Counted from the stretch's first letter, positions 53,741 through 64,000 are shown. The stretch: DNA of 64,000 bases from Erwinia_E haradaeae_H (GCF_900698885.1 NZ_LR217705.1:985918-1049917); one strand, 5' to 3'. Made by a program: numbers and translations. Notes: generated from the letters alone by a model not told the origin.

Positions 53741-55414
53741 TCACTCACTTTTTGCGGCTTTAAAAGCTTCCGCCATAGCGCTAGTAAAAGATTCATCTTC
53801 TTTTTTATACGGTATAGGTGTCACTACTTCCCTTGTGTTAGATTGATCCTTTGAACGATTAGAAAGTAGCAATAGTCGATTTTTGCGATCAACGCTAGTA
53901 AATTTAGCGGAAATATAATCCCCAATTGCAATAATAGAAGAAACATCGTCTGCCTTATTCTCTCCTTCTTCGGTAAATGCTAAATAGCCATCGACTCCGT
54001 CATTTAATTTCACCATTAAACCTTTAGAATCGATTGAACTTACATGGCCATAAACAGTGGCACCTTTTTTGTTAGTAGCAAGATAAACACTGAATGGATC
54101 TTCTACTAGCTGCTTCACACCTAGAGAAATTCTCTCTCTCTCTGCGTCAACTTGTAAAACCACTGTAGAAATCTCATCACCTTTTTTATAATCACGCACT
54201 ACATCTTCTTCTGAAGTGCTCCAGGATATATCAGAAAGATGAACCAAGCCATCAATACCACCTTCTAAGCCAATAAAAATCCCGAAGTCCGTAATAGATT
54301 TTATTTTACCTTCCACTCTGTCATTTTTATTATAGGTTTCTGCAAACTTCTGCCAAGGATTAGATTTGCATTGTTTTAAACCTAATGAAATACGACGACG
54401 ATCCTCATCAATATCTAATACCATAACTTCCACCACATCATATATATTAACAATCTTAGATGGATGAACGTTTTTGTTTGTCCAGTCCATTTCTGAAACA
54501 TGAACTAAACCTTCCACACCTTCTTCAAGTTCAACAAAGCATCCGTAATCTGCTAGATTCGTGACTCGACCGTTTATTTTTGTACCCTCTGGGTATCGTT
54601 TTGCAATAGCAACCCATGGGTCTTCACCTAACTGTTTTAACCCTAAAGATACACGAGTTCTTTCACGATCAAACTTGAGAATTTTAACAGTAATTTCATC
54701 ACCAACTGTAACAATTTCCCCTGGATGCTTAACACGCTTCCAGGCCATGTCGGTGATATGTAACAAACCATCTACACCGCCTAAATCCACAAACGCGCCA
54801 TAATCTGTTAGATTTTTTACAATACCTGGCACTGACAAACCTTCCTGTAAATTAGCTAATAAGCTATCACGTTCAGCGCTATGTTCAGATTCGATGACTG
54901 CGCGACGAGAAACTACAACATTATTTCTTTTTTGATCTAGTTTGATTACCTTAAACTCTAACTCCTTGCCTTCTAAATGACTTGTATCGCGCACTGGGCG
55001 TATATCCACTAATGATCCCGGCAAAAATGCTCGAATACCAGTTAGCTCAACTGTAAATCCTCCTTTAACTTTTCCATTAATAACACCTATAACATTTTTC
55101 GAACTTATATAAGCCGCCTCTAATACAACCCAGGCTTCATAACGTTTTGCTTTTTCACGAGACAAAACTGTCTCTCCAAAACCATCTTCCACTGCGTCTA
55201 GAGCAACGTCTACTTGATCGCCTACACTAATTTCTAGCTTACCCGCAGCGTTCTTAAATTGTTCTACAGAAATCGTAGACTCCGATTTTAAACCCGCATC
55301 CACCAAAACAACGTCTTTGTCAATTGAGATCACAACACCACGTATGATGGACCCTGGGCGAGTTTCAGTTGTTTTTAGAGATTCTTCAAATAATTGAGCA
55401 AAAGATTCAGTCAT
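53741..55414 (-). CDS. rpsA: 30S ribosomal protein S1
   Basis: S1 binds mRNA and helps 30S subunits start on structured leaders. The start at 55414 (MTESFAQLFEESLK) gives exactly 557 residues, the E. coli length; the in-frame ATG 15 bases upstream is less likely. Six S1-type RNA-binding repeats are present, with patterns such as GIVKNLTDYGAFVDLGGVDG and GRVTNLADYGCFVELEEG. Repeats 5-6 and the tail are the most divergent. cmk lies just upstream, the ancestral pair. Confidence 0.97.
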   Translation of the reverse strand: MTESFAQLFEESLKTTETRPGSIIRGVVISIDKDVVLVDAGLKSESTISVEQFKNAAGKLEISVGDQVDVALDAVEDGFGETVLSREKAKRYEAWVVLEAAYISSKNVIGVINGKVKGGFTVELTGIRAFLPGSLVDIRPVRDTSHLEGKELEFKVIKLDQKRNNVVVSRRAVIESEHSAERDSLLANLQEGLSVPGIVKNLTDYGAFVDLGGVDGLLHITDMAWKRVKHPGEIVTVGDEITVKILKFDRERTRVSLGLKQLGEDPWVAIAKRYPEGTKINGRVTNLADYGCFVELEEGVEGLVHVSEMDWTNKNVHPSKIVNIYDVVEVMVLDIDEDRRRISLGLKQCKSNPWQKFAETYNKNDRVEGKIKSITDFGIFIGLEGGIDGLVHLSDISWSTSEEDVVRDYKKGDEISTVVLQVDAERERISLGVKQLVEDPFSVYLATNKKGATVYGHVSSIDSKGLMVKLNDGVDGYLAFTEEGENKADDVSSIIAIGDYISAKFTSVDRKNRLLLLSNRSKDQSNTREVVTPIPYKKEDESFTSAMAEAFKAAKSE

Positions 55415-55577
55415 ATTGGTAATCTTCAAGATTCTTGAATTTAACGTCCACCTGTCTTCCTGATAAAGTGGGTTGGTTCATATTATCTATGGCATCCATA
55501 ACACAGAGTTAGATTTATGTTCTTGTTGAGCTGTTAAGCATTTACCTCCGCTCACTTGATTTACTGTCTACTAACAT

Positions 55578-56255
55578 TCAAGTTAGTTTTGTTCGCACAT
55601 AATCTAATGCTATTTCAGTTACTTTCTGTTTTGGAATATGGGTTGAATTAATTATCAAAACATCATCTCTTAGAATAAGAGGCGCAACAGAGCGATTACA
55701 ATCACGTTCATCTCGCTTTTCCATCTGAAATAAAAGTTCATTAAAATTAACACTAACACCGTTTTTTTGCAACTGTAACATACGTCGATAAGTTCTCGCC
55801 TCCAAATTAGCATCTAAAAAAATTTTTAAAGATGTATCTGGAAATACTACTGTCCCCATATCACGACCATCCGCAATTAATCCAGGTAACTTACGAAAGC
55901 TACGCTGAAAATTAAGTAATATTTCACGGACACGAGGAAGGACAGCAAGCCGCGATGCCAGGTCACTAACTATTTGACTACGAATTTTTATAGAAATATC
56001 TACTCTTTTTAGCATTACTTTAAGATCACCATTTTGAAATAAAAACTGCACATCAAGATTACCAGCCAGTGGCATAATAGCCTTTTCAGAGTTTATATCT
56101 ACTTGGTGATGCAATACTAATAAAGCTAATATTCTATAAATAGCGCCAGAGTCTAAAATATTCCATTTTAACTCCTGAGACATAGCTTGACATAGGGTAC
56201 CTTTTCCTGAGCCACTTGGTCCATCTATCGTAATGACGGGAGCGCAAATCATCAT
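55578..56255 (-). CDS. cmk: Cytidylate kinase
   Basis: Cmk phosphorylates CMP and dCMP. The product is 225 residues (E. coli 227). The P-loop GPSGSGKGT is at 12-20. LDSGAIYR, IADGRDMGTVVFPD and QMEKRDERDCNRSVAPL are intact. Two adjacent ATG codons are possible starts, at 56255 and 56252. It is co-directional with rpsA. Upstream lies the empty slot of aroA, which normally sits between serC and cmk. Confidence 0.95.
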   Translation of the reverse strand: MMICAPVITIDGPSGSGKGTLCQAMSQELKWNILDSGAIYRILALLVLHHQVDINSEKAIMPLAGNLDVQFLFQNGDLKVMLKRVDISIKIRSQIVSDLASRLAVLPRVREILLNFQRSFRKLPGLIADGRDMGTVVFPDTSLKIFLDANLEARTYRRMLQLQKNGVSVNFNELLFQMEKRDERDCNRSVAPLILRDDVLIINSTHIPKQKVTEIALDYVRTKLT

Positions 56256-57453
56256 AGTAATTCTCTATAGTAATTCTCTACATAGCTCTCTATCTGAACA
56301 ATAGTTATACCACTATCCTTGAATAAACATCAATGCTATTCTAGCTATTCTAATGAGTTATGAATTATTAAAAAATGTCTATTTCTCACTTTTAACTTTT
56401 ACTCCGAATCTCATGACTATTAATAAGCATTCATAAACAATAAAAAACTAAATTAGTAGATCATATTTGACATATATGATTTATATGAAAGGATCATTTT
56501 CATCTATTGATACATCCTATTATAAATATATCACAAAATTAGAAACTATCTAATGACAAAATTATAAGTAAAAAAGTAAAAATGATACCAATTGATTTTA
56601 ATAACTATTTTAATAACTATTTTAAGTATCAATAAAATTCCTTTAATAATCATCTCTAAAATATACATAAAAATAAAAATATAGGCTGATTAGTATCAAT
56701 CCATCGCTATCCTTAAATTAATAAAATCAATTAAAATTAATATAATCAGTCTGCTATGTAAGTTTCAAATACTATTATCAATCTACATGGAATATTATAT
56801 TATAAATATAATTATAAAAACTAAAAGTTATAATCTCTCTCTCATAATTTTGCTAGACTAATTATCTGGAATATTTTTAATCTATCATCTTGTATACATC
56901 TATAGATATTATCCATTAAATAATAGAGTTCTAATCCATCCCCTTCAAAATATTATCAGATGGTTTCTAAAATTTCTCTTTGTATTTAATAAAGATCTCA
57001 TATGTGTTGAAATAGACATTCTAATATTATAAATAAGCGTCTGATTTTATATACAAAATTCCGCAAAAAAATAAAACATTCTAAATATAAATCTCTGGGG
57101 ATTTTGTAATATTTAAAAATATTATCTAATGAGCGCATGTAATTAATACTAATTAAATTACGTTAGTATAACTATATAAAGATATTTTATCTTCAGATGG
57201 AATCATCTAAAACTGAATGCATATGCAATAAATCACATATAGTATTTCTTGCGATATCTATCACACTTAACGTAGATACATCATTCTTGATGGTTATGCT
57301 TAACTCAATATGATATTTTGGTTTTATTATGCGTATTTAATTTTTAATATTAAATCTTTAAGACATATTTCAATATTAGACCATTTATCTATAATTTAAA
57401 TTTATATATTATCATCAATAATGTTATTGTAATTGAGAGACAAAATCTTATTT
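56256..57453. other. Erased aroA slot
   Basis: In many enterobacteria the order is serC-aroA-cmk-rpsA. Here 1.2 kb of AT-rich DNA, about the length of aroA, lies between serC and cmk. I can read no remnant. Confidence 0.6.
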
Positions 57454-58542
57454 TTATTTATAATAGCGATACTCAAAATCAGTCATAAAATCAGTTAGCT
57501 TCTTTACTCCAGATAGTGGCATGGCATTATACAATGACGCTCGCATCCCCCCCACTATCTTATGACCATTTAAGGAATGCAATCCTGCGGAAACTGACTC
57601 TTTAAGAAAACGTTTATTTAATGTTTCATCTGCAAGGTAAAATGGTATATTAATCCGTGATCGATTATTATCTGCCACATTATTATTATATAAATTGCTA
57701 CTATCAATTGTCTTATACAAAAGATCTGCTTTAACTTTATTTAGTCTTGATAGCTCCCTAATCCCTCCTTGTTTTTTTAACCATTTGAATACTAAACCAG
57801 ATAAATACCAGGCAAAGATAGGGGGAGTGTTAAACATAGAATTGCTCTCAGATAGCACCTTGTAATTTAAAACTGAAGGTAACTCATTACGCGCTTTACC
57901 AAGAAGATCTTCACTTATAACTACCAGGGTTAACCCAGCGGGTCCGATATTTTTTTGCGCTCCAGCATATAAAACACCGTATCTACTGATGTCGATTGGC
58001 GTCGTAAGAATCGTTGAAGAAAGGTCTGCTACGACAGTTTTTCCACTAAAATCTGGAACCTCGTGAATCGCAACACCTTCAATGGTTTCATTGGGGCAAA
58101 AATGAACATAAGCAGAATCATCTGAAACGCTCCAACTGTGCATCGGAGCAATAGCTTGAAGGCCATTTATGGATATTTTAGCATTGATAACATTAGGTTT
58201 ACAATACTTTTTAGCCTCTCTGATAGCATTTAGGGCCCAATATCCGCTATTAATATAATCTGCCTTGGTATGCCGACCTAATAAATTTAATGGGATTGCG
58301 GAGAATTGCGCGCGCGCCCCTCCATGGCAAAATAATACTTTATAGTTATTCGGAATTTTCAAAAGATCCCGAAAATCTGTTTCAGCCTCTTCAGCAACTT
58401 CTATAAATTCTTTACTACGGTGGCTTATCTCCATTATAGAAATCCCTATACCCTTCCAGTTAAAAAACTCCTTTTGGGCATGACGCAGAACGTCTGTTGG
58501 TAGCATAGCAGGTCCCGCACTAAAATTAAAAATTTGATTCAT
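57454..58542 (-). CDS. serC: Phosphoserine aminotransferase
   Basis: SerC is a PLP enzyme that makes phosphoserine for serine synthesis and also acts in pyridoxal phosphate synthesis. The start at 58542 (MNQIFNFSAGPAMLP) gives 362 residues, as in E. coli; AAGGA lies upstream. The PLP lysine is in YAGAQKNIGPAG, and FCHGGARAQFSAIPLN, DLSSTILTTPID and VGGMRASLYNAMP are intact. The usual partner aroA is missing downstream. Confidence 0.96.
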   Translation of the reverse strand: MNQIFNFSAGPAMLPTDVLRHAQKEFFNWKGIGISIMEISHRSKEFIEVAEEAETDFRDLLKIPNNYKVLFCHGGARAQFSAIPLNLLGRHTKADYINSGYWALNAIREAKKYCKPNVINAKISINGLQAIAPMHSWSVSDDSAYVHFCPNETIEGVAIHEVPDFSGKTVVADLSSTILTTPIDISRYGVLYAGAQKNIGPAGLTLVVISEDLLGKARNELPSVLNYKVLSESNSMFNTPPIFAWYLSGLVFKWLKKQGGIRELSRLNKVKADLLYKTIDSSNLYNNNVADNNRSRINIPFYLADETLNKRFLKESVSAGLHSLNGHKIVGGMRASLYNAMPLSGVKKLTDFMTDFEYRYYK

Positions 58543-58572
58543 TCTTATAATGATCCTTGATACATTAATCAC

Positions 58573-59138
58573 ACTACTCAGATAATAAAAATATTTATCA
58601 GGTAAAAACCTGTTACATAATTTAGGTATAATAATTATCTGTTTACGAAATTTGATTAAACAAGCACTATTTTTATTTTATGATATCATGCATAATCCAT
58701 TATTTTAGTTATATCCCGCATTCTTAATCTCTATCATAATTTTTCAGTTAAAATTAAACATGAACATCCTAAGATCCCATCTTGTGACATATATACAATT
58801 TCATTATTAGTGTGGCATGGCTCTCGCCAATTACCTTCATGTAACGCTCTTAATTTTACACGAGTCTAACTATATTATATAGCTAAATATATCTGCAAAA
58901 CAATTAACTAATAACGCTAAGAAAAATTATATTTTAAATAAAATGTTTATATGCTCTGTACATATATTCATTTATTATTATAATACCATTCATTATATAT
59001 AATATTAATAAAATTTATAAAACTTGCATCGTAAGTTGTTGTAGTTGTTAAATGAAAGATTAGTTATTATTATTTCAATAATATATTGATGCATTAAATG
59101 TATTATTTTATCTTATTTTTATTTATAATTGTGCACAT
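58573..59138. other. serC-hemW divergent spacer
   Basis: This is AT-rich DNA without a recognisable gene. It should hold the promoters of serC and hemW, but I cannot define them. Confidence 0.5.
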
Positions 59139-60275
59139 ATGCTGACTCTTCCTAATTTAAGTCTCTATATTCACATTCCTTGGTGTCTTCAAAAGTGTCC
59201 ATATTGTGACTTTAATGCGCATGTATTACTTGAGAACATTCCAGAAGAGCAATATATAAAACATCTTTTAAATGATCTCCGATTGGATATACCATTGATT
59301 TCTAACCGAAAAATTAATACGATTTTTATCGGTGGAGGGACTCCTAGTCTCTTAAATATTAAAACTGTGCAATGCCTTTTGAATGGCGTACGTGAAAATT
59401 TAGAATTATCAAATAATGCAGAAATTACAATAGAGGCTAACCCTAAAACATTAGAGATAGAACGATTTTATGGTTATAGAGATGCCGGTATAAACCGAAT
59501 TTCAGTTGGTATACAAAGTTTTCAAGAAGATAGTTTGAAGCAATTAGGTCGAATGTATAGCACACACGAAGCAAAAACAGCAGTAAAAACTCTTTCTTCT
59601 CTTAATCTACGTAGTTTTAATCTAGACCTTATGCATGGATTGCCAAATCAATCTCAAGAAAACGCACTTAATGATCTTAGTATAGCAATATCTCTTAATG
59701 CACCACATCTATCATGGTATCAACTCATGATAGAGCCATGTACCCTGTTTTCTGCAAAAGCTCCACAATTACCAAATGAAGATAAACTATGGAAAATATT
59801 TAAAGAAGGCCATAAATTACTCACAGATTCCGGCTATCAACAATATGAAATATCATCATATTCTAAACCAAATTATTTTTGCGAACATAATTTAAATTAT
59901 TGGCGATTTGGTGATTATATAGGAATTGGTTGTGGTGCTCATGGAAAACTAACTCAGCTTGATGGTTCTATTATCAGAACCAGTAAAAATCGTCACCCGC
60001 GGAAATTCATGTCTAGTAATTATCTATGCAAGCGCTTTACAGTAAACAATCATTCAAAACCATTTGAATTTTTTATGAATAGATTCCGTTTACTAGAAGT
60101 AATACCACGACATGAGTATACGTATTATACCGGACTATCGGAAGATAGTATTCGAACCTCAATAGAGATAGCAATAAAAAAAGGTTTCTTGATAGAAACT
60201 ACTAAATTTTGGAAAGTGACCAAAAAAGGGCATTTATTTCTCAATTGTATGCTAGAATTATTTTTAATAGATTAG
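59139..60275 (+). CDS. hemW: Radical SAM heme chaperone HemW
   Basis: HemW (YggW) binds a 4Fe-4S cluster and SAM and delivers heme to respiratory proteins; it resembles HemN but lacks its coproporphyrinogen oxidase activity. The product is 378 residues, as in E. coli. The cluster motif is C16-x3-C20-x2-C23 in PWCLQKCPYCDF. FIGGGTPSLL, FNLDLMHGLPNQS, WYQLMIEPCTLF and NYWRFGDYIGIGCGAHGK are intact. In E. coli it follows the yggS-yggT cluster, from which it is separated here. Confidence 0.95.
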   Translation: MLTLPNLSLYIHIPWCLQKCPYCDFNAHVLLENIPEEQYIKHLLNDLRLDIPLISNRKINTIFIGGGTPSLLNIKTVQCLLNGVRENLELSNNAEITIEANPKTLEIERFYGYRDAGINRISVGIQSFQEDSLKQLGRMYSTHEAKTAVKTLSSLNLRSFNLDLMHGLPNQSQENALNDLSIAISLNAPHLSWYQLMIEPCTLFSAKAPQLPNEDKLWKIFKEGHKLLTDSGYQQYEISSYSKPNYFCEHNLNYWRFGDYIGIGCGAHGKLTQLDGSIIRTSKNRHPRKFMSSNYLCKRFTVNNHSKPFEFFMNRFRLLEVIPRHEYTYYTGLSEDSIRTSIEIAIKKGFLIETTKFWKVTKKGHLFLNCMLELFLID

Positions 60276-60338
60276 ATTAATATATTGTTATATGGTATAT
60301 GGTATAATATAAAATTATGCATTTTGAGTAAATTTTAC

Positions 60339-60368
60339 CATTTTTATGGCACTCATTTTTATGGCACT
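60339..60368. repeat. 15-base tandem duplication
   Basis: The unit catttttatggcact is repeated exactly, head to tail, at 60339-60353 and 60354-60368. Confidence 0.9.
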
Positions 60369-60405
60369 ATCTCATATTAGTTAATTTATAAGATAATGAC
60401 TATAA

Positions 60406-60453
60406 ATCATTATCATTATCATTATCATTATCATTATCATTATCATTACTAGC
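60406..60453. repeat. Hexanucleotide microsatellite (atcatt)8
   Basis: Eight perfect copies of atcatt fill 48 bases. It is the longest simple repeat in the window and lies 130 bases after hemW. Confidence 0.95.
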
Positions 60454-61482
60454 ATAAAATAATAGATGCTTATCTTGCATTAAAATTTACATGCTTTTGC
60501 GTTTTTACTACATATCTCTTCTACATCATCTGCGTTTGGCATATAGATTTTAAAAAAAACAATCATACCAAAAATATACAGTGACAGTTAGTCTAAGACA
60601 TTAGATATATCTATCTTTTTAAAAACTTATAAAAATATTATATAATATAAAATTATTTATATACAACTTTAATTATTCAGCTATAACTATAAATTAAATT
60701 CAAAACTAACAAAATGATTTTATAATTTTACTATCAAACTTAGTTCTGATAAATTTTTCTTTTTACCACACACGCACTCTGGTTAAATAATATAATTTAG
60801 AGATATTAATGTAATGTAACACTAAATTAGTTCTAACTGAACATAATGTGATATTTGTAATTTTATTTACAAATACTGCATTAAATCATATTTAAGATGC
60901 CATTAAAATATATTTTAATATTCGTAGTACGCTACATCACCAAATATTGTTTTATATAAAAACTTATGATGATGTCGATGTCATATAACGTGATCATTCC
61001 GTAACTATCATACAAGTTAGGAAAAATCTAGTCAAAGATTGATTTTAAAACCAAGAGGTCATATGCAGTAGAGTTATGTAATATTCTAGGTCGAGCGAAT
61101 GCTCTTAATAGTTTTTTTTTTGTTCTGTGCTCATAGTTCATCCTTTGCATAAATATTTTTCTTAATTATTTAATGAATCTAGATGTATTTATATCTATAA
61201 ACATGATAAAATTATAGATTTACAATAATCTATAAAGAAAAATTACCTTAAAATACATAGAATCATTAGTCATCATCATTTTCCTATCTTTATAATTAGA
61301 CAGGAAGGTGAGTTAATAGTTATCAAAATTATCACTTAACATGCTAATAGGTCTCTATCTAACTATCTAACTATCTAACTAACTATACACATTACGCTAT
61401 CTGCTAAGTGCATGCATAGATACTAGATACCCTAACGATATGTAACGGCCATTCCCGATTTAATTTAAGGAGGGGCATACCC

Positions 61483-61956
61483 ATGTTCGACGTGCTAATA
61501 TACTTATTTGAAACATATATGCATAATCAAATAGCAGCACATATAGATCAAGATAAGTTAACTAGCGATTTATCTAGCGCCGGTTTTCATCGTGATGATA
61601 TTATTAATGCATTTAATTGGTTAGAAAAATTAGCAGATTATCAATCTGGGCGGGCGTCTTCAATGTTTCTATCCTCTGATCCCTTATCTATGCGCATTTA
61701 CACTATAGCTGAAAAGCAACAACTTGATGTTAACTGTCGTGGCTTTATACTATTTCTAGAACAGATTCACGTATTAAATTTAGAAACACGTGAAATGGTT
61801 ATTGATCGTATCATGGCACTTGATACTCTTGATCTTCAAATAGATGATCTCAAGTGGGTTGTTCTCATGGTACTGTTTAATATTCCTGGCTGTGAAAATG
61901 CTTACAAGAGAATGGAGGAGCTAATTTTTGACTTAAATGAAGGAATTGTACATTAA
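61483..61956 (+). CDS. smg: Smg family protein
   Basis: Smg is a conserved small cytoplasmic protein of unclear function, encoded near def-fmt and tsaC in gammaproteobacteria. The product is 157 residues, exactly the E. coli length. It follows the family throughout (MFDVLIYLFETYMH at the start, DPLSMRIYT, GFILFLEQIHVLNLETREMV, VLMVLFNIPGCENAY). AAGGAGG is placed upstream of the ATG. Its retention in so reduced a genome suggests a basic role, perhaps in translation, but this is inference. Confidence 0.94.
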   Translation: MFDVLIYLFETYMHNQIAAHIDQDKLTSDLSSAGFHRDDIINAFNWLEKLADYQSGRASSMFLSSDPLSMRIYTIAEKQQLDVNCRGFILFLEQIHVLNLETREMVIDRIMALDTLDLQIDDLKWVVLMVLFNIPGCENAYKRMEELIFDLNEGIVH

Positions 61957-62696
61957 TTGTTCTTCTAGAACTATGCTTTAAGTAAAAAAATTTGTTCAAG
62001 AATTTTTTACACGCTATTCCTAAAATTTAAAGTTGTATTGTGGATAATATTTGATATATATCATGGGTAATATCCATCTTTTAGGAATAAATAAGATCAA
62101 TCTTTTTTAAATATCTAATTTTATGAAAAATATCTGTATTTTTAAAATTTAATGTAAAACTATTTTATCAAAAAATCACATACAGCATCTAACAATCTAC
62201 TGCTAGTTAAAAATATTAAGGATATTATTTTTATACGAGCATTATATAACATTATTTTATGTTGAATCTTTCAGTAAAAATTTTTATTTCATCTTTCAGT
62301 AAAAACTTAGTACTTAATAATTTAGTAACTAAAAAAAATTTTTTACCTGTAATCAAATGTATGAAAAAGCTAACATGCATCGCAGTGAAACTACATATCT
62401 AACCTGCAAGTACTTATCATCTAACATGATAATTACTTATAAGAAATTATGCAAACAAATGACTGTAGCGATAACAACTGCAAAAGATACTAAATCGCAT
62501 CGTAATTCATGTAAGTAAAATACTATTACACAAATGTTCTTATTAACTATATATCTTCTTTAATAACATTAAAGACTAAATTTCAACTACCAAGCAACCT
62601 TTACGTATACCATCCCATATATGTATTTTCGTAAATATAGTCTTGTGGACAATCAAATTGTTCATCAACACCGCCCAGATACCAACCGGAGTAACA
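61957..62696. other. Non-coding stretch smg-tsaC (yrdD slot)
   Basis: In E. coli the zinc-finger topoisomerase-like gene yrdD lies between smg and tsaC. No remnant is readable in these 0.7 kb. Confidence 0.6.
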
Positions 62697-63257
62697 ATGA
62701 GCCTTATGAGACATTCCCTATTACAATGCGCACAGTATGTAGGTAATGCTATGGTCATTGCATACCCAACTGAAGCCATGTTTGGACTTGGTTGTCATCC
62801 TTCTTATAAAATAGCCATAATGCATTTACTTTCCTTAAAAAAACGCTCTATTAAGAAAGGTTTTATTCTCATTGCCGCTAACTATCAACAATTGATTCCT
62901 TGGATAGCTGATGAAAAATTATCATTACAGCAAAAAGAACTAATGTTTTCTACCTGGCCAGGTCCAGTCACATGGATACTTCCTGCGCGCAATATCACAC
63001 CATACTGGTTAACAGGAGAGTTTACTACAGTAGCAGTACGAGTTAGTAATCATCCCTCCGTTGTTGATTTGTGTCTTACATGTAACACAGCGCTGGTTTC
63101 AACTAGTGCTAACATTACTAATCACCCTCCTTGTCGCTATTCAACAGAATTATTTGAGCAGTTTGGGCATAACTTTCCAGTATTATCAGGTGAAATCGGT
63201 TGGGAAACGCATCCATCTGAAATGCGAAACATATTTACTGGTGAGCGTGTACGCTAA
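62697..63257 (+). CDS. tsaC: Threonylcarbamoyl-AMP synthase
   Basis: TsaC (YrdC) makes threonylcarbamoyl-AMP, the donor for t6A37 of tRNAs reading ANN codons. The start at 62697, preceded by GGAGTAACA, gives 186 residues (E. coli 190); the frame open from 62643 has no such site. VIAYPTEAMFGLGC, the KKR-x4-K-G-F-ILIA stretch, FSTWPGPVTWILPA and VSTSANITNHPPC are intact. aroE, which overlaps tsaC in E. coli, is missing downstream. Confidence 0.94.
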   Translation: MSLMRHSLLQCAQYVGNAMVIAYPTEAMFGLGCHPSYKIAIMHLLSLKKRSIKKGFILIAANYQQLIPWIADEKLSLQQKELMFSTWPGPVTWILPARNITPYWLTGEFTTVAVRVSNHPSVVDLCLTCNTALVSTSANITNHPPCRYSTELFEQFGHNFPVLSGEIGWETHPSEMRNIFTGERVR

Positions 63258-64000
63258 TATGTATAATCGTATATATCAAAAATACTGCCATCATCAATGT
63301 CACCGCATGCATTCCAGCACCAAAATCATTGGAGAAGCGATAGAAAGACTTAATAATAATTAATAATTATTAAGATATATACACGGTACTTTAAATGTAA
63401 AAAACTATATCTACATTCATAGGTACATATCACATTTTTATCAAAATACTTTTATTTAAAAACGATAAATCTACTTTTTGAAAACAATACGCACACAAGG
63501 CACTAATACCATCTTGTAATTAGTCATCTAACTTACAAATATCTGAATAATACAACTGTGTAGCAATATTTCATATAAAGTAATAATATTAATGTTATTA
63601 ATATTATTTATGACTAACATTCATAACATTGATAAATTAAACTCTGTCGGCGCATACATCAATATTTCTAACACATCCATGTTCTGTGTTGTAATTGTTC
63701 ATCAACACTACTTTTCAAAACGATAAGAAATGCTATATTTTCTGTATTAATAATCTCTAACATAAGTCACATAAAATGTTAGAAATATTTCTAAGATTTT
63801 ATGTGACTTATCACTATCTGCTATCCTTACATTAAAATAGATGCTGTACATAAATATGAGTAACTTCTACAGAATATTAGAGATAATACTAATGATTAAA
63901 AATAAAATACAGAGTACATTTTTTCTAAAATGACACTGAATACACAGTTGGTTATTTTTATGTAAAACAACGTCATTACTTGAATAACTTTAAAACATGC
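63258..64000. other. Non-coding end of window (aroE slot)
   Basis: In E. coli aroE follows tsaC at once. These 0.74 kb have no readable aroE. A long near-palindrome lies at 63762-63811. A 100-codon frame at 63061-63363 mostly overlaps tsaC out of frame and is not called. Confidence 0.6.
63762..63811. repeat. 50-base near-perfect palindrome
   Basis: The arms 63762-63777 and 63796-63811 are exact complements. The 18 bases between them contain a second perfect palindrome, ttagaaatatttctaa. Only one G-G mismatch interrupts the full 50-base symmetry. No T-run is seen. Confidence 0.9.

Larger units (their letters stand above)
60276..61482. other. Non-coding stretch hemW-smg with microsatellites
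   Basis: The 1.2 kb contains no gene. It holds a 15-base tandem duplication (60339-60368), an (atcatt)8 tract (60406-60453) and a (ctatctaa)3 tract near 61355-61378. fmt, def and dprA, which precede smg in E. coli, are not here. Confidence 0.65.

Noticed and set aside
60406..60453. The (atcatt)8 tract as a CRISPR or iteron array
   Set aside because: There are no spacers and the unit is only six bases. It is a simple microsatellite.
63061..63363. 100-codon frame overlapping the end of tsaC
   Set aside because: Most of it is an out-of-frame reading of tsaC; the remainder does not resemble AroE.

Overview
The window is a strongly AT-rich stretch of a Gammaproteobacteria (Enterobacterales) chromosome in advanced genome reduction. 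Nearly every intact gene is a recognisable enterobacterial housekeeping gene of about the Escherichia coli length. The genes stand as islands in long non-coding DNA. By my coordinate sums, protein genes cover about 35 kb and rRNA/tRNA about 5 kb of the 64 kb. There are no transposases, phage genes, CRISPR arrays or toxin systems. This pattern of many eroded gene slots, no mobile elements, a retained envelope and GroESL fits a host-restricted insect endosymbiont at an intermediate stage of decay. A Serratia symbiotica-like or Sodalis-like lineage is plausible, but I cannot settle it without a 16S/23S comparison.

Layout. 1-8.4 kb: gmk, a shortened rpoZ (spoT slot empty), asparagine permease ansP, and recD without recB/recC. 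10.4-16.7 kb: the Kdo/LPS-transport cluster kdsD, kdsC-lptC-lptA-lptB, then ptsN, with the rpoN-hpf slot erased. 17.1-22.4 kb: zapA (minus) and pepP-ubiH-ubiI. 22.4-28.2 kb: a complete minus-strand rRNA operon (16S, tRNA-Ile-GAU, tRNA-Ala-UGC, 23S with an enlarged helix 45, 5S), with boxA sites, a P2-type promoter and a strong terminator. 28.3-30.5 kb: groES-groEL with a heat-shock promoter. 30.8-33.2 kb: yggS-yggT and truA. 34.4-44.3 kb: gltA, divergent from sdhCDAB-sucAB, with sucCD missing. 44.6-49.9 kb: priA, ffh, tRNA-Ile2 (CAU). 51.4-58.5 kb: tilS, then serC/cmk/rpsA (aroA and ihfB slots empty). 59.1-63.3 kb: hemW, smg, tsaC.

Together the genes support replication restart, translation, protein targeting and folding, LPS core and transport, respiration (ubiquinone, SDH, 2-oxoglutarate dehydrogenase) and amino-acid import. 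Several functions look half-dismantled. I found no new mobile or defence system. The most interesting signals are hidden decay inside intact reading frames: PriA has lost key helicase residues but kept all eight zinc cysteines, UbiI has lost its FAD-binding signatures, and SucB has lost the glycine loop of its E3-binding domain. The non-coding DNA also holds several long, perfect or near-perfect palindromes and many short tandem duplications.
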